Source: Steinernema hermaphroditum (Eukaryota > Nematoda > Chromadorea > Rhabditida > Steinernematidae). From it: 64,000 nucleotides of DNA. The stretch is taken from positions 14,941,592 through 15,005,591 of the forward strand of contig CM059623.1 in NCBI GenBank assembly GCA_030435675.1. The letters are read 5' to 3'. The notes beneath the pieces were generated by a model, which saw only the letters and a list, made by a program, of their open reading frames with translations, had not been told where the DNA came from and did no database searches. Of this stretch, positions 11,070-24,600 are shown piece after piece. Numbering within the stretch: the stretch's first letter is position 1; each line of letters starts with the position of its first letter. A program made the position numbers and the translations under genes.

Positions 11070-12263
11070 TTAGAACACATTTCTTCTTCCTCGCCGTCGA
11101 TGTCGTCGTTCTTCGTTTCGCTGGGCAGTCAGCTCCATCACTCTCCGAATGGCGGCTCCATCTCGAAGGCATTTGAACTCGGGGCTATTGGCTCGAAAGT
11201 AAAAATCGGAATAGTCACACCACTCATCGCCTTGACTCTCCCCTACCGACAACAGACAAAGTTCTAAGAATCCCTCCTCATCGTAATCGTCCTCCGCAGC
11301 GAAATCCTTGCTTATAACCACAATTCGCTTCGTTTCGTCTCTTGGATGGACCATGGCCATTAGTGAATGTTCGGGTTTTCCTCGGTAGGAGTATGACTCA
11401 CGTTCAGTTTCGCAATTGCAGCGCAGGTGGACTCGTGAGAGTCCTTCTTCTTCCAAGCCGCTTCTAATGGCTGTGTGTAGGCCTTCTTCAAACTGTAGTG
11501 ACAACATATGGTTAGGGAACGTCGTAAGAGTCTTCCAGTAGCTGAGAGTCTGCCGAAGTAAATGGCTTGGTTCTGCTCGGACGCGGAGATGCATAAAGTT
11601 CGGCTTTTTGACAAAGTCAGTCAGGCTACCGTGGGGCATGGCGTCCTGCACATTGTCGGACATGGTCACCGATCTGACAAGTGGTGACATGATTAGCCTT
11701 AAGAATTTTTCGCCAGTGGATCTGTCCATGCTCATCCTCGTCGTTCTTGTAACATCGATCGAGAAGTGGCTAATGGGCCGTTGGAGCAAGATGTCGAGCA
11801 CACCGCTCAGCTCTCTATACAGATCCTCGAGGATTTTGATGGAATCTATCGAACTGAGCCTCGCACCAATATGGACTTTTCCGTAGCACTGTTCAAGAAT
11901 ACTCTTCTGAAGGGCAAACTGGCTCGCCTGATGCGAAACGTCATGCTCCAATATGCGAGCAATGTCGACCTTCACGTCGTCAAACTTGTAGTTCCAGCCG
12001 TTGCTTAATCGATATCTTACAGTATCCGGCTTTTGGAGACATCTCCTTAGACCGTTCTCACCGATATCACTCACTGTATAGCCTTCTTTGCTGTCGTAGG
12101 AGGTGTGAAAGACGTCCTTGGACTGGACCACGTCACTCCAGTTGCCGTCTAGCGCGCAGAACGGCTCCAAGTCCTCAATATCCGGATCGCTAGTCTTGAG
12201 GATGTGGAAGATGATGTCCGTGGAGAGGAAGGCAAAGTCGTTCGGGGGTGCAGATGCCGCCAT
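11070..12263 (-). CDS. F-box-like protein
   Basis: Single-exon frame of 397 residues beginning MAASAPPNDFAFLSTDIIFH. Residues 10-40 fit an F-box-like helix (FLSTDIIFHILK), and the rest is helical with an acidic patch near residue 335 and a basic tail ending in RRHRRRGRRNVF. The frame is open upstream to 12593, but a tttcag acceptor at about 12295 lies just upstream of the Met at 12263, suggesting a 5' UTR intron or a spliced-leader site; that Met is therefore chosen. It is not obviously an MxxVP paralogue, though the overall plan (F-box-like start, no clear repeats) is similar. Substrate and partners cannot be inferred. Confidence 0.7.
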   Translation of the reverse strand: MAASAPPNDFAFLSTDIIFHILKTSDPDIEDLEPFCALDGNWSDVVQSKDVFHTSYDSKEGYTVSDIGENGLRRCLQKPDTVRYRLSNGWNYKFDDVKVDIARILEHDVSHQASQFALQKSILEQCYGKVHIGARLSSIDSIKILEDLYRELSGVLDILLQRPISHFSIDVTRTTRMSMDRSTGEKFLRLIMSPLVRSVTMSDNVQDAMPHGSLTDFVKKPNFMHLRVRAEPSHLLRQTLSYWKTLTTFPNHMLSLQFEEGLHTAIRSGLEEEGLSRVHLRCNCETERESYSYRGKPEHSLMAMVHPRDETKRIVVISKDFAAEDDYDEEGFLELCLLSVGESQGDEWCDYSDFYFRANSPEFKCLRDGAAIRRVMELTAQRNEERRHRRRGRRNVF

Positions 12264-13426
12264 GGTGCAGGAGACGTACAGTGAGGTGTAACCTGAAACA
12301 GCGCACATATATAAGGTGATACTTGATCGTCTGGGAATGTTCCGCAGAGAAGTGGTAGTGCAAAAGAAAGACAAAAGATGGCTAAGTGTGTGAATGACAC
12401 GACGGCACCTCGCTGCTTTTGACACGTTGTCAGGTGATGATGCTTTTGAAGTTATCCTCGTAATGTTCACACTCGTTCTGGAAAGTGCGATTCTGACTCT
12501 CCAAATGTAGCCTTGTGAAGCCCACCCGTTGCGCAAAAGTGCAAATGTTCGCACTTGGTTACGCGCGCTTTTCATGCTAGCCGCCTTATCCACTTATCTC
12601 TTTTTCCAGCGCTCTTTTCTTAGTTCTTCGTGACCTGGAATATTCTTGAATAGATGCTTGTCTCAACATGTCAAAGAATCTGTCTGATTCAAAGCACTTC
12701 GTGACCTTCGACATGTTTCACCTATCAGATCAACTGAATTTTGATCGTTTGCTTCATTGCACAGTTCATCTTTTCATTCCGAGAAGGAGTGGTCCCGCGA
12801 GGAACCCAGGTACCAAGTAGTCGTTTAGTACACTAAACGGCTTAGTACACTTAGAGCAACACAATATCCTCAGGACGGCCTGAGGACAGTCACCTGTCAA
12901 GCAGAGTCGTTTTTATTCAAGTCCAGGTCAGCAAGCAATCGATCCCAGAAGTATAGCGACAATGAACAGATCACACTAGGGCTGTATGTGTGGCTCATTG
13001 CGAACGTCTTTGATTTGTAATCGGTCGGGCTGGGTTCGATGCCCACTTCAAACCTTACTTTAAAACCAACCGCTCCTCGAATGATCGAATACGGCCGCTC
13101 CTTGACAGGAAAGTACACATGCTTGAAACTGGCATTTCCTCGGATGTATCAAAACTAAAAAAATCCGTTCACGACTACAGTGTGCCCAGTGGCGATAGTG
13201 TCACTTGCTTTTCCAATCGTTTAAGATGATTTACGATTTTTTTCAAGGAACTGATTTCAAAGCTGGAAAGAGCATGGAAAATGACGATGACACACTGGAT
13301 TCCCATAGAAACCGAGTTATGTCTTTCTGTATGCTAGCCCATAATACCAAGTTTGGAGCTTTACCTAAACACTACCATACTTTGAATGTTTCACTTGTTT
13401 ATACAACGCAAGATACTTGCATACAA
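12264..13426. other. Intergenic region with a tRNA-derived relic
   Basis: Around 12985-13060 (plus strand) is a tRNA-like sequence with A-box GTGGCTCATTGCGAAC and B-box GGGTTCGATGCCC. The anticodon region resembles a Thr(TGT) arm with mismatches, but no pairing acceptor stem is present, so I call it a SINE-like or pseudo-tRNA remnant. Nothing else is supported in this stretch. Confidence 0.45.
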
Positions 13427-14137
13427 TCAAACAACTTGATGAGGTTGCGCGGGAGGTTCGTAGGGCGGCGGAGCGGCGTTGGAGCTCACTGTCGGCACTC
13501 TCATGGGAGTCACCGCCACCGTAAGTGGTCTTTGTTGTCTTCGATTCGGGTTCGAGTCCCTTCGTGGGGGAGTCGCGAGAGGAAGAATCCCGCTCAGCGA
13601 CGAATATCTCGGCGGCGGTGGAGGATGAAGTCCCAAAGGATTCCCGATGGTCGCTGAACGCACTAATTAAGTTCTGACGTCGCTGAATGACCTCACCGAT
13701 GGAGTGACGATGGAAAGGCCGAAATACGGTGGGCTCTAGCCAGGCTGGAGCCGAAGAGGGCCTTGTCAGGGCGATGGGTCTTCGAGGTGCATAGCCATGG
13801 ACAACAAAAGATAGTTTGACGCCTATGAGTCCCACAACGATGAAGATCCAGGCCAGAAAGTAGGATAACACCATCAATCCCGGGCTGCTGTAATACCTAC
13901 AGTAACCCTATGAAATGAACCCAAGGCATGGGATACCTATGATTGGTCCCGAAGACTAGAACACTTTCCAACACCAGGAGAAGGGAGACCAAGATGCAGA
14001 TCACCGATAAGAGCATAAGAAGCTTCCTGAAATGAGGAACAGGGTGCTTCAGATACGGTAGGGTCTCACCTGTAAGGGTACAATTTCCTCATGTAGAACG
14101 ATGTGCGAAGATTCGAGGCGCTCTCCACTCTTCCCAT
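13427..14137 (-). CDS. Small membrane protein with proline-rich PPPY tail
   Basis: Four exons (14070-14137, 13937-14026, 13697-13896, 13427-13653) with GT-AG borders sum to 585 nt, 194 residues. Two hydrophobic segments are visible: one around residues 26-45 (LLMLLSVICILVSLLLVLES) and one around 58-80 (MVLSYFLAWIFIVVGLIG). The C-terminal half is cytosolic-looking and proline-rich, ending with APPPYEPPAQP, which contains a PPxY motif of the kind bound by WW domains of Nedd4-type ligases. The start Met at 14137 is the first in the open frame; coding sequence could continue upstream through an additional exon. No family recognised. Confidence 0.65.
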
Positions 14138-17100
14138 CACCGCCGACGACGTCTTGGAATGGTCGTCGCCCTCTGCGACTTGTCCATCTTAGGGAAGCGC
14201 GCTTTTGTTAGCTCTCCATGGCAACTGCGGGTACTGTAGGGCTTCGGCGCGCGCGTAACCGGCTAACACAGATCGAAATGTGCGTCAGCAAAGTGGAAGT
14301 GAAAGGTTTTGAAATTGAAAACATTGATGTCACTTCCTTTGGATGTTTGTAGTTTAAATGCGCCGGTGAAGAGTATCCTCGAAGGTCATGTTTAGAGAAG
14401 AACCTATTATTCTATACAGACGGGGTGAAACCTCAGCGCACCTTCGTTCTTCGCTGTTTATAATCTTAGTAAGGACACTATATAAGTTGGCTCCTACTCT
14501 ATGGATTCATGTCCTTGGACTTGATGGATATGATCCGAAAAATGATATGTATAAACTTCATTTGAGAATTTTATTTGTTTGGATATGGCTTGTGATCATA
14601 CAATGCTAGATGTAGGAAGAGGCAGAGACAGAATCAGACGATGGAGTTGAGTTGGTCGAGGTTGAGATCCTGATGGGAGATACATAAATAATTCATCTGA
14701 AATGGAGACGTTGAGGTACACAACGGAAATGGATCAACGTGTGTGGTTAGTACACAGTAATTATGTGAGTTTTCTTTCCAACACGTCCATGATATCTGGT
14801 ATGTCAACCTCGAAAAGCACATCGATCGAGTTCAATTTTAGGAGATTACGGCCATTGTGCATCAGCGTTTTTACGAAGTATGCTTTGTATCTATGCATCT
14901 TTACCTATACGAGAAATTCGATGTGTGTTTTTAGTGAAACATATCATCGCACTGCCAAACATATCATCGCACCGTCACGAGAGTGGGTGAGGAGCGAAAT
15001 AATCCCAGGGTAGTAAGCCGGTGTTTTGATACTCAACTGAGCGACCAAAGAGGACACATGTGATGTTAAATGAGAGATTGCAACTGATGTTTCACCTTTT
15101 CCTTGTGTTCTTCATGTCCATGCGGGTTCTCAACCAGATCTTTCCCGATCATAGTGGCAGCAAAGTAATTTCCGCAGGTTTCGCTTATTAAAAATTCCGA
15201 ATTGAACCCGGGAAGCCGTGCCTCGCAGTCGGACAGTTCAATCTTTAGACCTTTTCTTATGGGCGGGCTGGGCGTAAGCACAGCACATGGTCCTCGATTA
15301 CATTGCCCTAACTTAAAAGAAGCTTTCGACTCGATGAGTAATCACTCACATTAGAGATATCTCATTAGAGATTTCGAAGAAAGGCTCTTTGTCAGCAAAA
15401 GTTTAACGTGGGTTCGAACCCGCAGGACGTTTTCTCTCTTTCTTGCAACCTAGTTCCAACATTCTACTAAACGTTTATGTAAACTAATACTGTGTATCAC
15501 ATTGATGAGCCATCTTGAGTAATCCCGTTTGATCAGGTACCTCACCAAAGAACGGTTTCACAGACAAAAACAACATTAATCCAGCGAGCGTTCTTCAGAA
15601 CAAAGGGGCACTTTCGTCCATCCTTTCTAAAGACTGCCCTGAGTGATGCGCATGCCTGAGTGGTCCAGTTTAGGCAACACTGTTCCAGAGGGAAACACCA
15701 CTCTGTCTTGTGTAATTTTCTTAAGTCAAGTTGTGATTTTTCTCAAGGGCGCTAAAGATTTATCGTATTTGTGCACTGTGGCATCAGGTTATCCACCTAA
15801 ACGAGATGACCTTTCCTTCTGAAGAAAGCGTTCCTCCCTCATACGCTATTTTGTTTTTCGGTCATTAGCCCAAAGTGCTTCTTCATCTTCCTCTTCGTCG
15901 TTTCCTCTCCTCGCCCTATACCAATCGATCCAGCCGCCGGATTAATCTCCCGCGTCGTATAAGAGACACCTGATTGGGGTCACCTGTAGCGCCGGAATCC
16001 CCAAACGAAGCCCATTCACTGGAAGCGGGTCCACTGCGTTGCCGTGACAACTCCTCACCTCGGGGCTAACTATTCGCCCCCCTAAAGCAGGCGTTTTCTC
16101 GCAAAAGAAGGACATCTCTGTCAACAACACACATATCGAAGACGAGTCGAAAAAACTGAAGATCAGCCAGGGAAGAAGCGGCTTCCGCGCGATCACCGAG
16201 ATAACCCTTTCCGGCAAAGGGCATGTTGCCTAATTGACCCATGCGCGCGCCCACTAATCTGTCCCACGCTAATTAAAGACTCCTCTTCGTCGGCTCTCTG
16301 TCGAGAGCCGTCCCCGGTGCCGCCGACCGGCGACACCTTCTTCGGGGGGCACTAAGCCGTCGTTTCACCATAAGGGCTTTGCTTCATCGCCGAGGCGGAC
16401 GCCTTTAGTCTCGTTCTTTGCAGAAAGTCGCCCCCGTGATGAGCTCGTAAACAAAGCTTCTAACTTTTAAATGACTGTTGTTCGATTGTTTTGCGCTCCA
16501 AATGAGCCGTTTTGTCTATCAGCCGGAAGTGGTGCTCTTAACGATAGGGGTGGTATTAAAGATCGGCTGACTCAGGGATGTGTGATCTTAGTTCGTGGAG
16601 TGCTTGGGCGATTAGGCTTTCTGTATATGCCGTTTATATCATGTCTGATATTCTTGTACTTTATGTGCACTATGCTGAGAGTAATTTGGAAGATTACCAT
16701 CTAAAAAGGGATGCGCTAGTGGATATTCGTGCTTGAAGTTGAAGGTGCGACATACTTGAAGTGGAGGCCAGTTTTTGGTTTTCAGGGGTAAAGTTATGAG
16801 ATTCGATCTGCTCACAAGGACCCCGAAGATACCGAAGAAGCCAAACCACTAAAATTGGGCGCAACACAGTAGGTCTTCGGGAGTGTAATATTCGAGCCGT
16901 ACCCATCTTAGTTTTTTTCGTGCTCGATCGGGATCAGATTATCATGGTGGGACACTCCAGTCGCTCTCAGCTTCGATTCCACTCATATCAGGCCTTTCCC
17001 CTCTTATTCCAAGATTATTCTTCCCGGTTTAACCACAATCAGAAAAAAGCAGGTCCCAGCACTGCGTGTCTCAACATGGGTGACCCACAATTCCTAAAGG

Positions 17101-18673
17101 TCACTCATGCTGTGGAAACCATAAGTATCCTCAAGAGCTGTTAGTGTATGAAATTTCAGCCAGATAGGCTCAATTCGAATCGAACTTTTCACTGAGAAAG
17201 ATCTATCCTATAGAGTGCTTAGATTTGGAACAATTTTAAAACTACAGATGAGACTAATCTGATGATTTCACTTCCAAATACATAGAGGACCGTAATCTCT
17301 GTGATAATGAAACCTCGGCGGCTGCCATAATCTCAGTAAGAAAGGACAAAAGCCACAAATGAATAAGGCCATTGTACACCTCGGGACACCTGTAGAACCC
17401 CACCAAAGTGCTTCGTTCGCCAGTGCTGCAAAAACATGAAAATCGCCGATTTTGTTTACGCGGACGTGCCATGATGAGCCTTGGCGTACCATGACAAATC
17501 CTGTGTCAACACTCTTCGAGATCTTTCGATAAATCACTAATCTGCTTTCGTTCCGCTACGTCGTTTCCTTCCGAGCGCATAGCGAAAGGGAGCGGAGTGG
17601 TATATGTTTTTCGCTTTTTGAGGAAGGCGCTGCAGAACGCCCCACGTTTTCGATGACGGTGTTTTGTACCGCGTTGATGAAGCTGTCCGTGATGAGTTTA
17701 TTTTTGGATCTGTATAGAAAAGAAGCGGTGCTTTTTCAAAACCATCGGTCAGGAATGAGTTGAGTGAGCGGTCTTTATTGGCACAAGGATGGCCTCGGCT
17801 CCCAGAAGGCCGGGAACGTCATCAAGTCGTAGTTCCAACGTCTTATTCAACTAGACGAGAAGCCGAAGCTTTCTGGAACTCCAAAAGGCCAACATCGACC
17901 ACTGAACCCACGCCAAGAACGACCACTCAACCCATTTCTGAGAGAACGAACGTAAACGGAGCTGTTTTTTGGTTTACGCGTCGCCCCGACCAAGTGCGCG
18001 CCTCCAGCCGGTCAGACCCGATGATGATCCCGTTTCGCTTGCCGTGTCCCACCATTCTGACGTCATCGGATTCAGCGCTTCGCCGCTTCGAAGCGTAACC
18101 TGATGAGATTCATGTCTTCGCCTCACCTCATTACTGCAAGAACGACCATTTACTCAACTCATCTCTGAGAGGGCGAACCAACGACCCGACCGATGGCTAC
18201 GGATACAAATGAAAGACCTACATAAATGTGAGCTCAAATCACTCCCTAGAACTGCATACTCCGCATCATCATACACTATATCGCGTTTTTTCTTCTCTTC
18301 CAACAACGAAATGTTTGAGCTAAGCTAATCTATGAAACGTGTCCCCTGTATGATGTTTGTTTTACTGATTTCAAAAATTCAACGTCCGAGCCAGGTAGTT
18401 AAAGTGGTGGTGCATCTTAAAAGTGCACCAAGACCTGTAAAATAAGGTTCGTCTGAGTAACTATACAGATCCCCATAATCCGATGTAATCTAAGGTCCAT
18501 TCCCCGTGTTTCATTAGCCCTGAACAGTTTGATTTGAGTGGACTTAACCCTTCTTCCGCTATGCCTAAGGTCCCAAAGCAGTCAATTCGGATAAGACTAA
18601 CTCGTGATATCACTCGTGTTGCCTACGGCAAGATTCGCGATATTTCCATCAAAACGTGCTTAATTCCAGATTG
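14138..18673. other. 4.5-kb region without a convincing gene
   Basis: Frames here are short and lack splice partners. Noted items: a frame of 73 codons at 14388-14609 and one of 71 codons at 15066-15281 (minus) that I cannot support. A tRNA-like stretch at about 15380-15428 has B-box GGGTTCGAACCC and shares CAGCAAAAGTT with the tRNA-like core at 42485-42530. A GC-rich block at 16250-16440 contains a hairpin (GGCTCTC/GAGAGCC, 16290-16307). Dispersed words around 17750-18180 recur near 49010-49040. The last 100 bases hold the leader of the CNG gene, with acceptor TTCCAG five bases before its ATG. Confidence 0.4.
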
Positions 18674-21600
18674 ATGCATGAGAGTCGCCGCGCTCGGACA
18701 CACACCAGCGGAGGCTCTCGATATGCAACAGCGCGCGGGACGACCGCCAACGGACCTCGTCAGCATGAGTCACCGCCAGGCAACGGCAAAACACGGCCCG
18801 GCACCTCCAAAGGCAGTTTCCACCGTTTGGGAACGGCTAAGGCTTCGGCCAGAGTGGAGCCCGAAGGAGGTGCAGCGCTGGTTTCGGGGACGAAGAGGCG
18901 AATTTTACGAAAGGGAAGAAGTTTCGGCAAGCATGATGTCGTCGAAGTCAAGGAGGACGAGCCACACAGTCCCAGAAGTCACTCGACCACTCTTATGGTG
19001 CCCGATCCCGACATCCTCATCGTCCACGACGACCCTCTAGCGCCCGAGCCACCGCCGCCTTCCACCGAGGTTACGGTAGTCGCACAAATTGAGCCAATTC
19101 CCAAGAATCTGATCACTTCGCAAAGTATAGACGAACAAGCAGAAGCTCCCCCACCAGAGCCCAGCACTACCGTACCCTCTAAGGGGCCTTCTCCTACTCC
19201 CAGTGTGCCCCATGTAGAAACGGGTGAGATCGTGATAGATCAACCCGAGAAAGGCGAGAATGAAGATGCTGAGGTGGTGGTGATCAAAGGGAAGGACAGC
19301 TCAGACGTGTTCATGATCGAGGTGCCCGTGGAGCATGAGGCCATCGAGCTGAAGGAGCTTAAGGCCGAAGACCTGGATAAGGAAGCTCCCCGAAGGGAAG
19401 TTAACAGAGAACAACCGAGGAAAACACGAAGAACGACAAGTAAAAAGTCACTGAAAAGTGTGCGAAGTCACAAAAGTGTTCGATCGCTCGATTCGAGGAA
19501 GAAGGATCAAGAAGACAAGATCGCTCCAGCGGCGCCAGATCCTGCACCCAGTGTTCCTGAACCCGAAGCCAAGCCTCCCGAGGAGGGCGCTCCCAGTGAA
19601 GGACAGCCTAGACCACCCGTAACGAGGGGAAAGTTTGCCGGAATCGCTAGGGTAAGTCGAATTGGGATCTAAAAGTCTGTAAATGTAACAGGAAAGAAAT
19701 TTCCCATTGAAGGCCACATGCAGCGAAGACCTCACAGAAGGTCCAAAACCAGCATGATAAAGATAGAGGCTTACTGTCTCCAGCGATAGAAAAATCGCCT
19801 TTCTCTAGCTCCTTCCTTTGCCATTGGCCGTGGACCCATGATCCATTTTGGAAGGCTGGAAGGATCATTAGTTCAAAGGGGCCAAAGCAAAGTTTCCTGC
19901 CCAGATCGACCTGACACTCGGTCAGCAATGAGCCCTATAATAAAATAGGCTATTCCTAAAATCTCATCAAGAAGTCTACCTGATAATGTGACTGCCAAAT
20001 CCCACAACTTGACCCTGAAAGCAAGGTTCGACTGCCACCAGCTCGACTTTTTGAGCCTATATATCTTTATCTTAGAAGGGGATGCATTACTATTACCTAT
20101 TGTGATAAGAAACAAAGACATGAAGGTGAAACAAATGAAGGCAACATGTAGCAAAAAGTCCAAAACCAGCATCATAAAGATATAGTCTGTTTCTATCAAC
20201 TTTGGTAATAGAATTTCCACCAATTTCCTTTCCCACAATCCATTTTTGAAGGCTAGAGGGTTCGTCAGTTGAAATGACTGAAAGCAAAGTTTTCTGCTTA
20301 AATCGGCCGGAAACATGGTCTGCAATATGCCTTATAAGAAAGTAGTCTGTCCCCAAGATCTCATCAAAATCCCATTAGTGCATCTGACCCGGAAATCAAG
20401 GTTCTACTCCCTCCTGATTTCGGATTCGTTTTGTTCTTTGAGCCTATAGATCTTTGTCTTTGAAGGTACGCATTACTGTTATCTAGTATGATAAGAAACA
20501 AAAACATGCCATGCAGAATGAAACTCACCTTTCTTCCAACGACCATTAGTACGACCTCACTCCACGTAGACCTCCGCCGACATCCTCACGCACTTAGCAG
20601 GAAAGCAAATGATTGCCCCGCGACCCCATCGCCATCAATCACACATTTCGAACTTATGAATAAATGACGCGCTAAAAGCCGCACGTCCGACACATTTGCC
20701 AAATGAGCGAAGGCGCCCACTGGCGCGTCTTCTTCTAAATCATAGCTACTCACCTTGTTGTTTAGACGATGAAGTTCCTGAGGAGCAATCGGGTCGCCGA
20801 CAGTTCGGCGACGGCCGCGCAGAACGATTTCATGAGTCGCCATGGAATGAGTGGCGTCCAGGCGAACAAAGAAGGCGAAGAGCAGTTCCAAGGATCGTTG
20901 TTTGAGTATCTGAGGACGAAGTGGGTCTGCGACAAGAGCAGCGATTTCCACTACTGGTGGACGGCGGTCATGTCCATTGCCTTTCTTTACAATCTCATCG
21001 TCGTCATCGCTAGGGTGGTCTTCTCGCAGCTCTCCGATGGGAACTGGAGATTCGCGTGGCTGGCGACGGATATCGTCTGCGATCTGGTGTACTTGATGGA
21101 TATGTGGATCAAGAGTAGAACAGGTGGGTTGCAGAGTCGTTGGATCGGACACTATGTGATTCATTATCCCGTATCAAGGTTCTTACAAGGAGAGGTCGCT
21201 AACTGTTCCCATTCCGCTGAAATTTGGCAGGGAGCTAGGCATGATAGAGTGTAGCATGGAAAACCGCTCAAAAAACGACAAAAACTGACAAGAATACCGT
21301 ATCTTTTGTAGCGGGAGTATCGTACCAGGAATTGCAGCGGATAAAACCTATCAGGCTTGACTACACTCTGCCATGTCCATCTTCCTACCAAATTTCGTCT
21401 GAATCGGCGTGGGACAGTTCGGGACCTCTCGTGGGGCAGTTCGGGACCTCTGGCAAGTGTGCAGGTTTTCTACCTAGGGCTAAGCAATGTGTATTATTTT
21501 TGGAGTCAGTCATTTGTCATATCCCTAGCCTTATCTTAAGATCGCCCGTTCAGCAATAGAACCCATCAGTCTAGGAGAGGATTTACATCATGTTTTGGTA

Positions 21601-24600
21601 CAAAATTTTTGGGTATTTTGGAAGGAATGCTCAAGAAACTCAGGCTCAGGAATAGAGTTGTCATCGGGTCGAACCCGAAAATCCTCATTTTTTGCAGTAC
21701 GGACCAATTTTGAAGTCCAATCGAGAAACTTCCAAGTGCGCTGGCTTCGCCCCAACGTCGCGGCCCAGAATAGTCAAAAAATTTGACCGAGGAACGAAAA
21801 AGTCCATTCAAAAATTTTCGGGTTCAGATTTTCGGGTTCGGGTTCGGGTTTTTCGGGTTTCACCCCTAATTGGACCTTGTTTTGTTGTTCGGTCAAACTT
21901 TTTTGATTATGCTGGGCCGCGACGTTGGGGCGAAGCCAGCGCACTTGAAAGTTTCTCGTTTGGACTACAAAATTGGTCCGTACTGCAAAAAAAGGCGAAT
22001 TTTCGGGTTCGACCCGATGACAACTCTACTCAGGAAACAGCTCAACGGTAGGGTTCGAGAGTCCGATTTGCCGCCAAAATTAAGCTCATCCATTTCCCTA
22101 CATCGATAAAACAGATTCTGAGAGGCCTCTCTCCCTTAACGTGCCATTTCCAGGCTTCCTCGAACAAGGCCTTCTCGTCCGGGACCTGAAAAAGGTCCGC
22201 ACAGCCTACATTAAGTCGCCCCAGTACAGAGCTGACCTAATCAGTATGATCCCTCTCGATCTGCTCGCTGCCGTTGTCACTCACTTTACCGGGCGTTACT
22301 TCAAGCAAATCGATCCATTTCCTGTGTTGAGGATAACTCGGCTGATGAGATATAACCGCTTCAGTCAGTTCGTCGAGAGAACGGAGACTAGGTACTGCAT
22401 CTCCAGCTTTTAATATAGACTTGACCCACTTCAGGAGTCCTTATCCAAACGCCTTCCGAGTGAGCTGCGTCATCTGGTACATCATCATCATTATCCACTG
22501 GAACGCCTGTTTCTACTTCTTCATATCGGTCTGCATCGGCCTCGGAACCGACGCCTGGGTATACGGGGAGAGGAATCATCAGAGTCTACCGAAGTAGAGG
22601 ACAGTATACATCGACTAGAGGCTTATCTTATCCTTTTAGGGGAGTCGAAGACACCTTAACAAGACGGTACATCTACAGCTTCTACTGGTCAACCCTTATC
22701 CTAACCACTATCGGAGAAGTGCCCGGCCCCGTGCACAATATGGAATTCCTGTTTGTGACGTGTGACCTCATGTGCGGAGTCCTCATTTTCGCAACCATCG
22801 TCGGTAACGTCGGTAGTATGATCTCGAATATGGGTGCGGCGAAGACGGAGTTTCAAAATAAGATGGACGCTATAAAGCAGTATATGGAGTTGCGGAATGT
22901 TAGCAAACAGGTGGGAAACATTCCGCCATACATTTCTAGGCATGATGTACTGCATTTTTCAGCTCGAGCTCCGAGTCATCAAATGGTTCGATTATCTCTG
23001 GGCCAATAAACAAGGTCTATCCGATGCAGAAGTCCTCAAGATACTACCTGACAAGCTGCAAGCCGAAATCGCCATGCATGTGCATTTCGAAACGCTGAGG
23101 AAAGTGAGAATTTTTCAGGCAAGGTCTATGTCATAGAAATGACTTCAAGAGGGAGATCTTTTAGGATTGTGAAGCCGGTCTTCTAGCGGAACTGGTACTG
23201 AAGCTGCAACTTCAGGTTAGTTGTTTTGATCTTAACAATTTTTCTTTGGTGATGTTGTCCTGATCTGATCCGTGAGCCGGTTGACGGTTGACAGGTTCTC
23301 AGCCGTGAGCTGTCAACCGGTTGGCGACTTGGCTGAACGGTTGAGCTGACAGATGAGTCGGTTGGCCAACCGGTTGATACGGATATACGACTCAACCGTT
23401 GCCCATCTCTGGTTCTGACAAGGGAACATTTAAAAGTGCTCTCCACCGATTTGGCTGAAACTTGGTGCACTATCTGACTTAGCACTACCTGAATGTATGA
23501 TTCCTACATAATATTAGCAGCTCATGGGCACTGTAAGCATATTAAAAGGGCATATTATCTTTTCCCACCGCAGACACATCCGTTTCTCATCGGCGATTCC
23601 CATTATCTTACCGCCTACAGAGCTGTGATGTATCCATCTGGAAGGCCTTTAGTCATTCGTGTGTTTACAGGTTGAGAGTACCTTCGTGTGTTTCTGTTTA
23701 CAGGGTCAACCTCAGACATATGTATTAGCACCAGTCTTGCCGCCTGTAGGACTACTCGGCCCTCAGCGCCAAAAAAGGCGAATCTATGAGCGCCAGGCTA
23801 TTGGTATCTCCATCCGAAAGGCCGTCAGTTCTTTGTTTTTACGTGTATTTTGCCAGCGATAGTGGTGCTTTGCAGGGCTATGGAGTTTCCATCGTAGCAC
23901 TGAAATAGGCGCCACTGGTTCACTGCCGTTATGTCTCTGGGGATGCGTTCTGCTTTATGGATTTTGAGTCACGTTTAGCCTATTTTGTACGCTAAATGTG
24001 AATTTTCGGGTGAGCCCCATTGCCGCTCTTTTACTGGTGTCTTGCCCCACACAAGGCCACAGGGCCACGAGGGAGTTAGGCTACTTTTGCGCACATATTT
24101 ACACACTCACAGAAGCCTAGACTCATACCCATCAACGCGAACCACCTATCCCTTTTAATTGTACAACAAATATTACAGTAAAAAAACAGTTTTATTTACA
24201 TAAATATTTACTTAACAACGAATGACGGCTCCATAACCTTTCGTCTGAACAGAGAAAACATGTATAAACTGCTTCAACTGCTGAAGACAACCCTCCCTGA
24301 CTTTGCTGATCGAGATAGTCTTGTCCTTGACCAGCTCCTTGTGATCGAGCAGGAAGTCACAAAACTTTCGCATCGCCGGTGCCGAACAGAAATCCTGATT
24401 TGCCAAATCACAAGAAAATGAGGGTCTACAGCAACGCGTGAGGCTCAAGTTCTTTAACAGAGGTTGAAGGAGTAGCTGAGCGACCAAGTCCATATGTCCC
24501 GCTGCTGACATATTTCCGAGATGCGCTTGTCTAAGGGTCCCCTTTTCAATGCACATCTTCACGATGTCGGGAGCGGTACTGTAGCCTACAGGGGATGACT

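Noticed and set aside
10584..11267. Long frames encoding poly(Pro-Ile), poly(Pro-Tyr) and poly(Ile-Gly)
   Set aside because: They are opened by the stop-free CCCTAT microsatellite on both strands and have no splice or homology support.
12985..13060. tRNA-Thr(TGT)
   Set aside because: The anticodon arm is weak and the acceptor stem cannot be formed from the flanks.
16250..16440. GC-rich hairpin-containing block as a structured ncRNA or spliced-leader gene
   Set aside because: No spliced-leader sequence, Sm site or known RNA signature could be found; hairpins are short.
17760..18098. 112-codon frame rich in Thr and Arg
   Set aside because: Overlaps dispersed repeat words and has no splice or family support.
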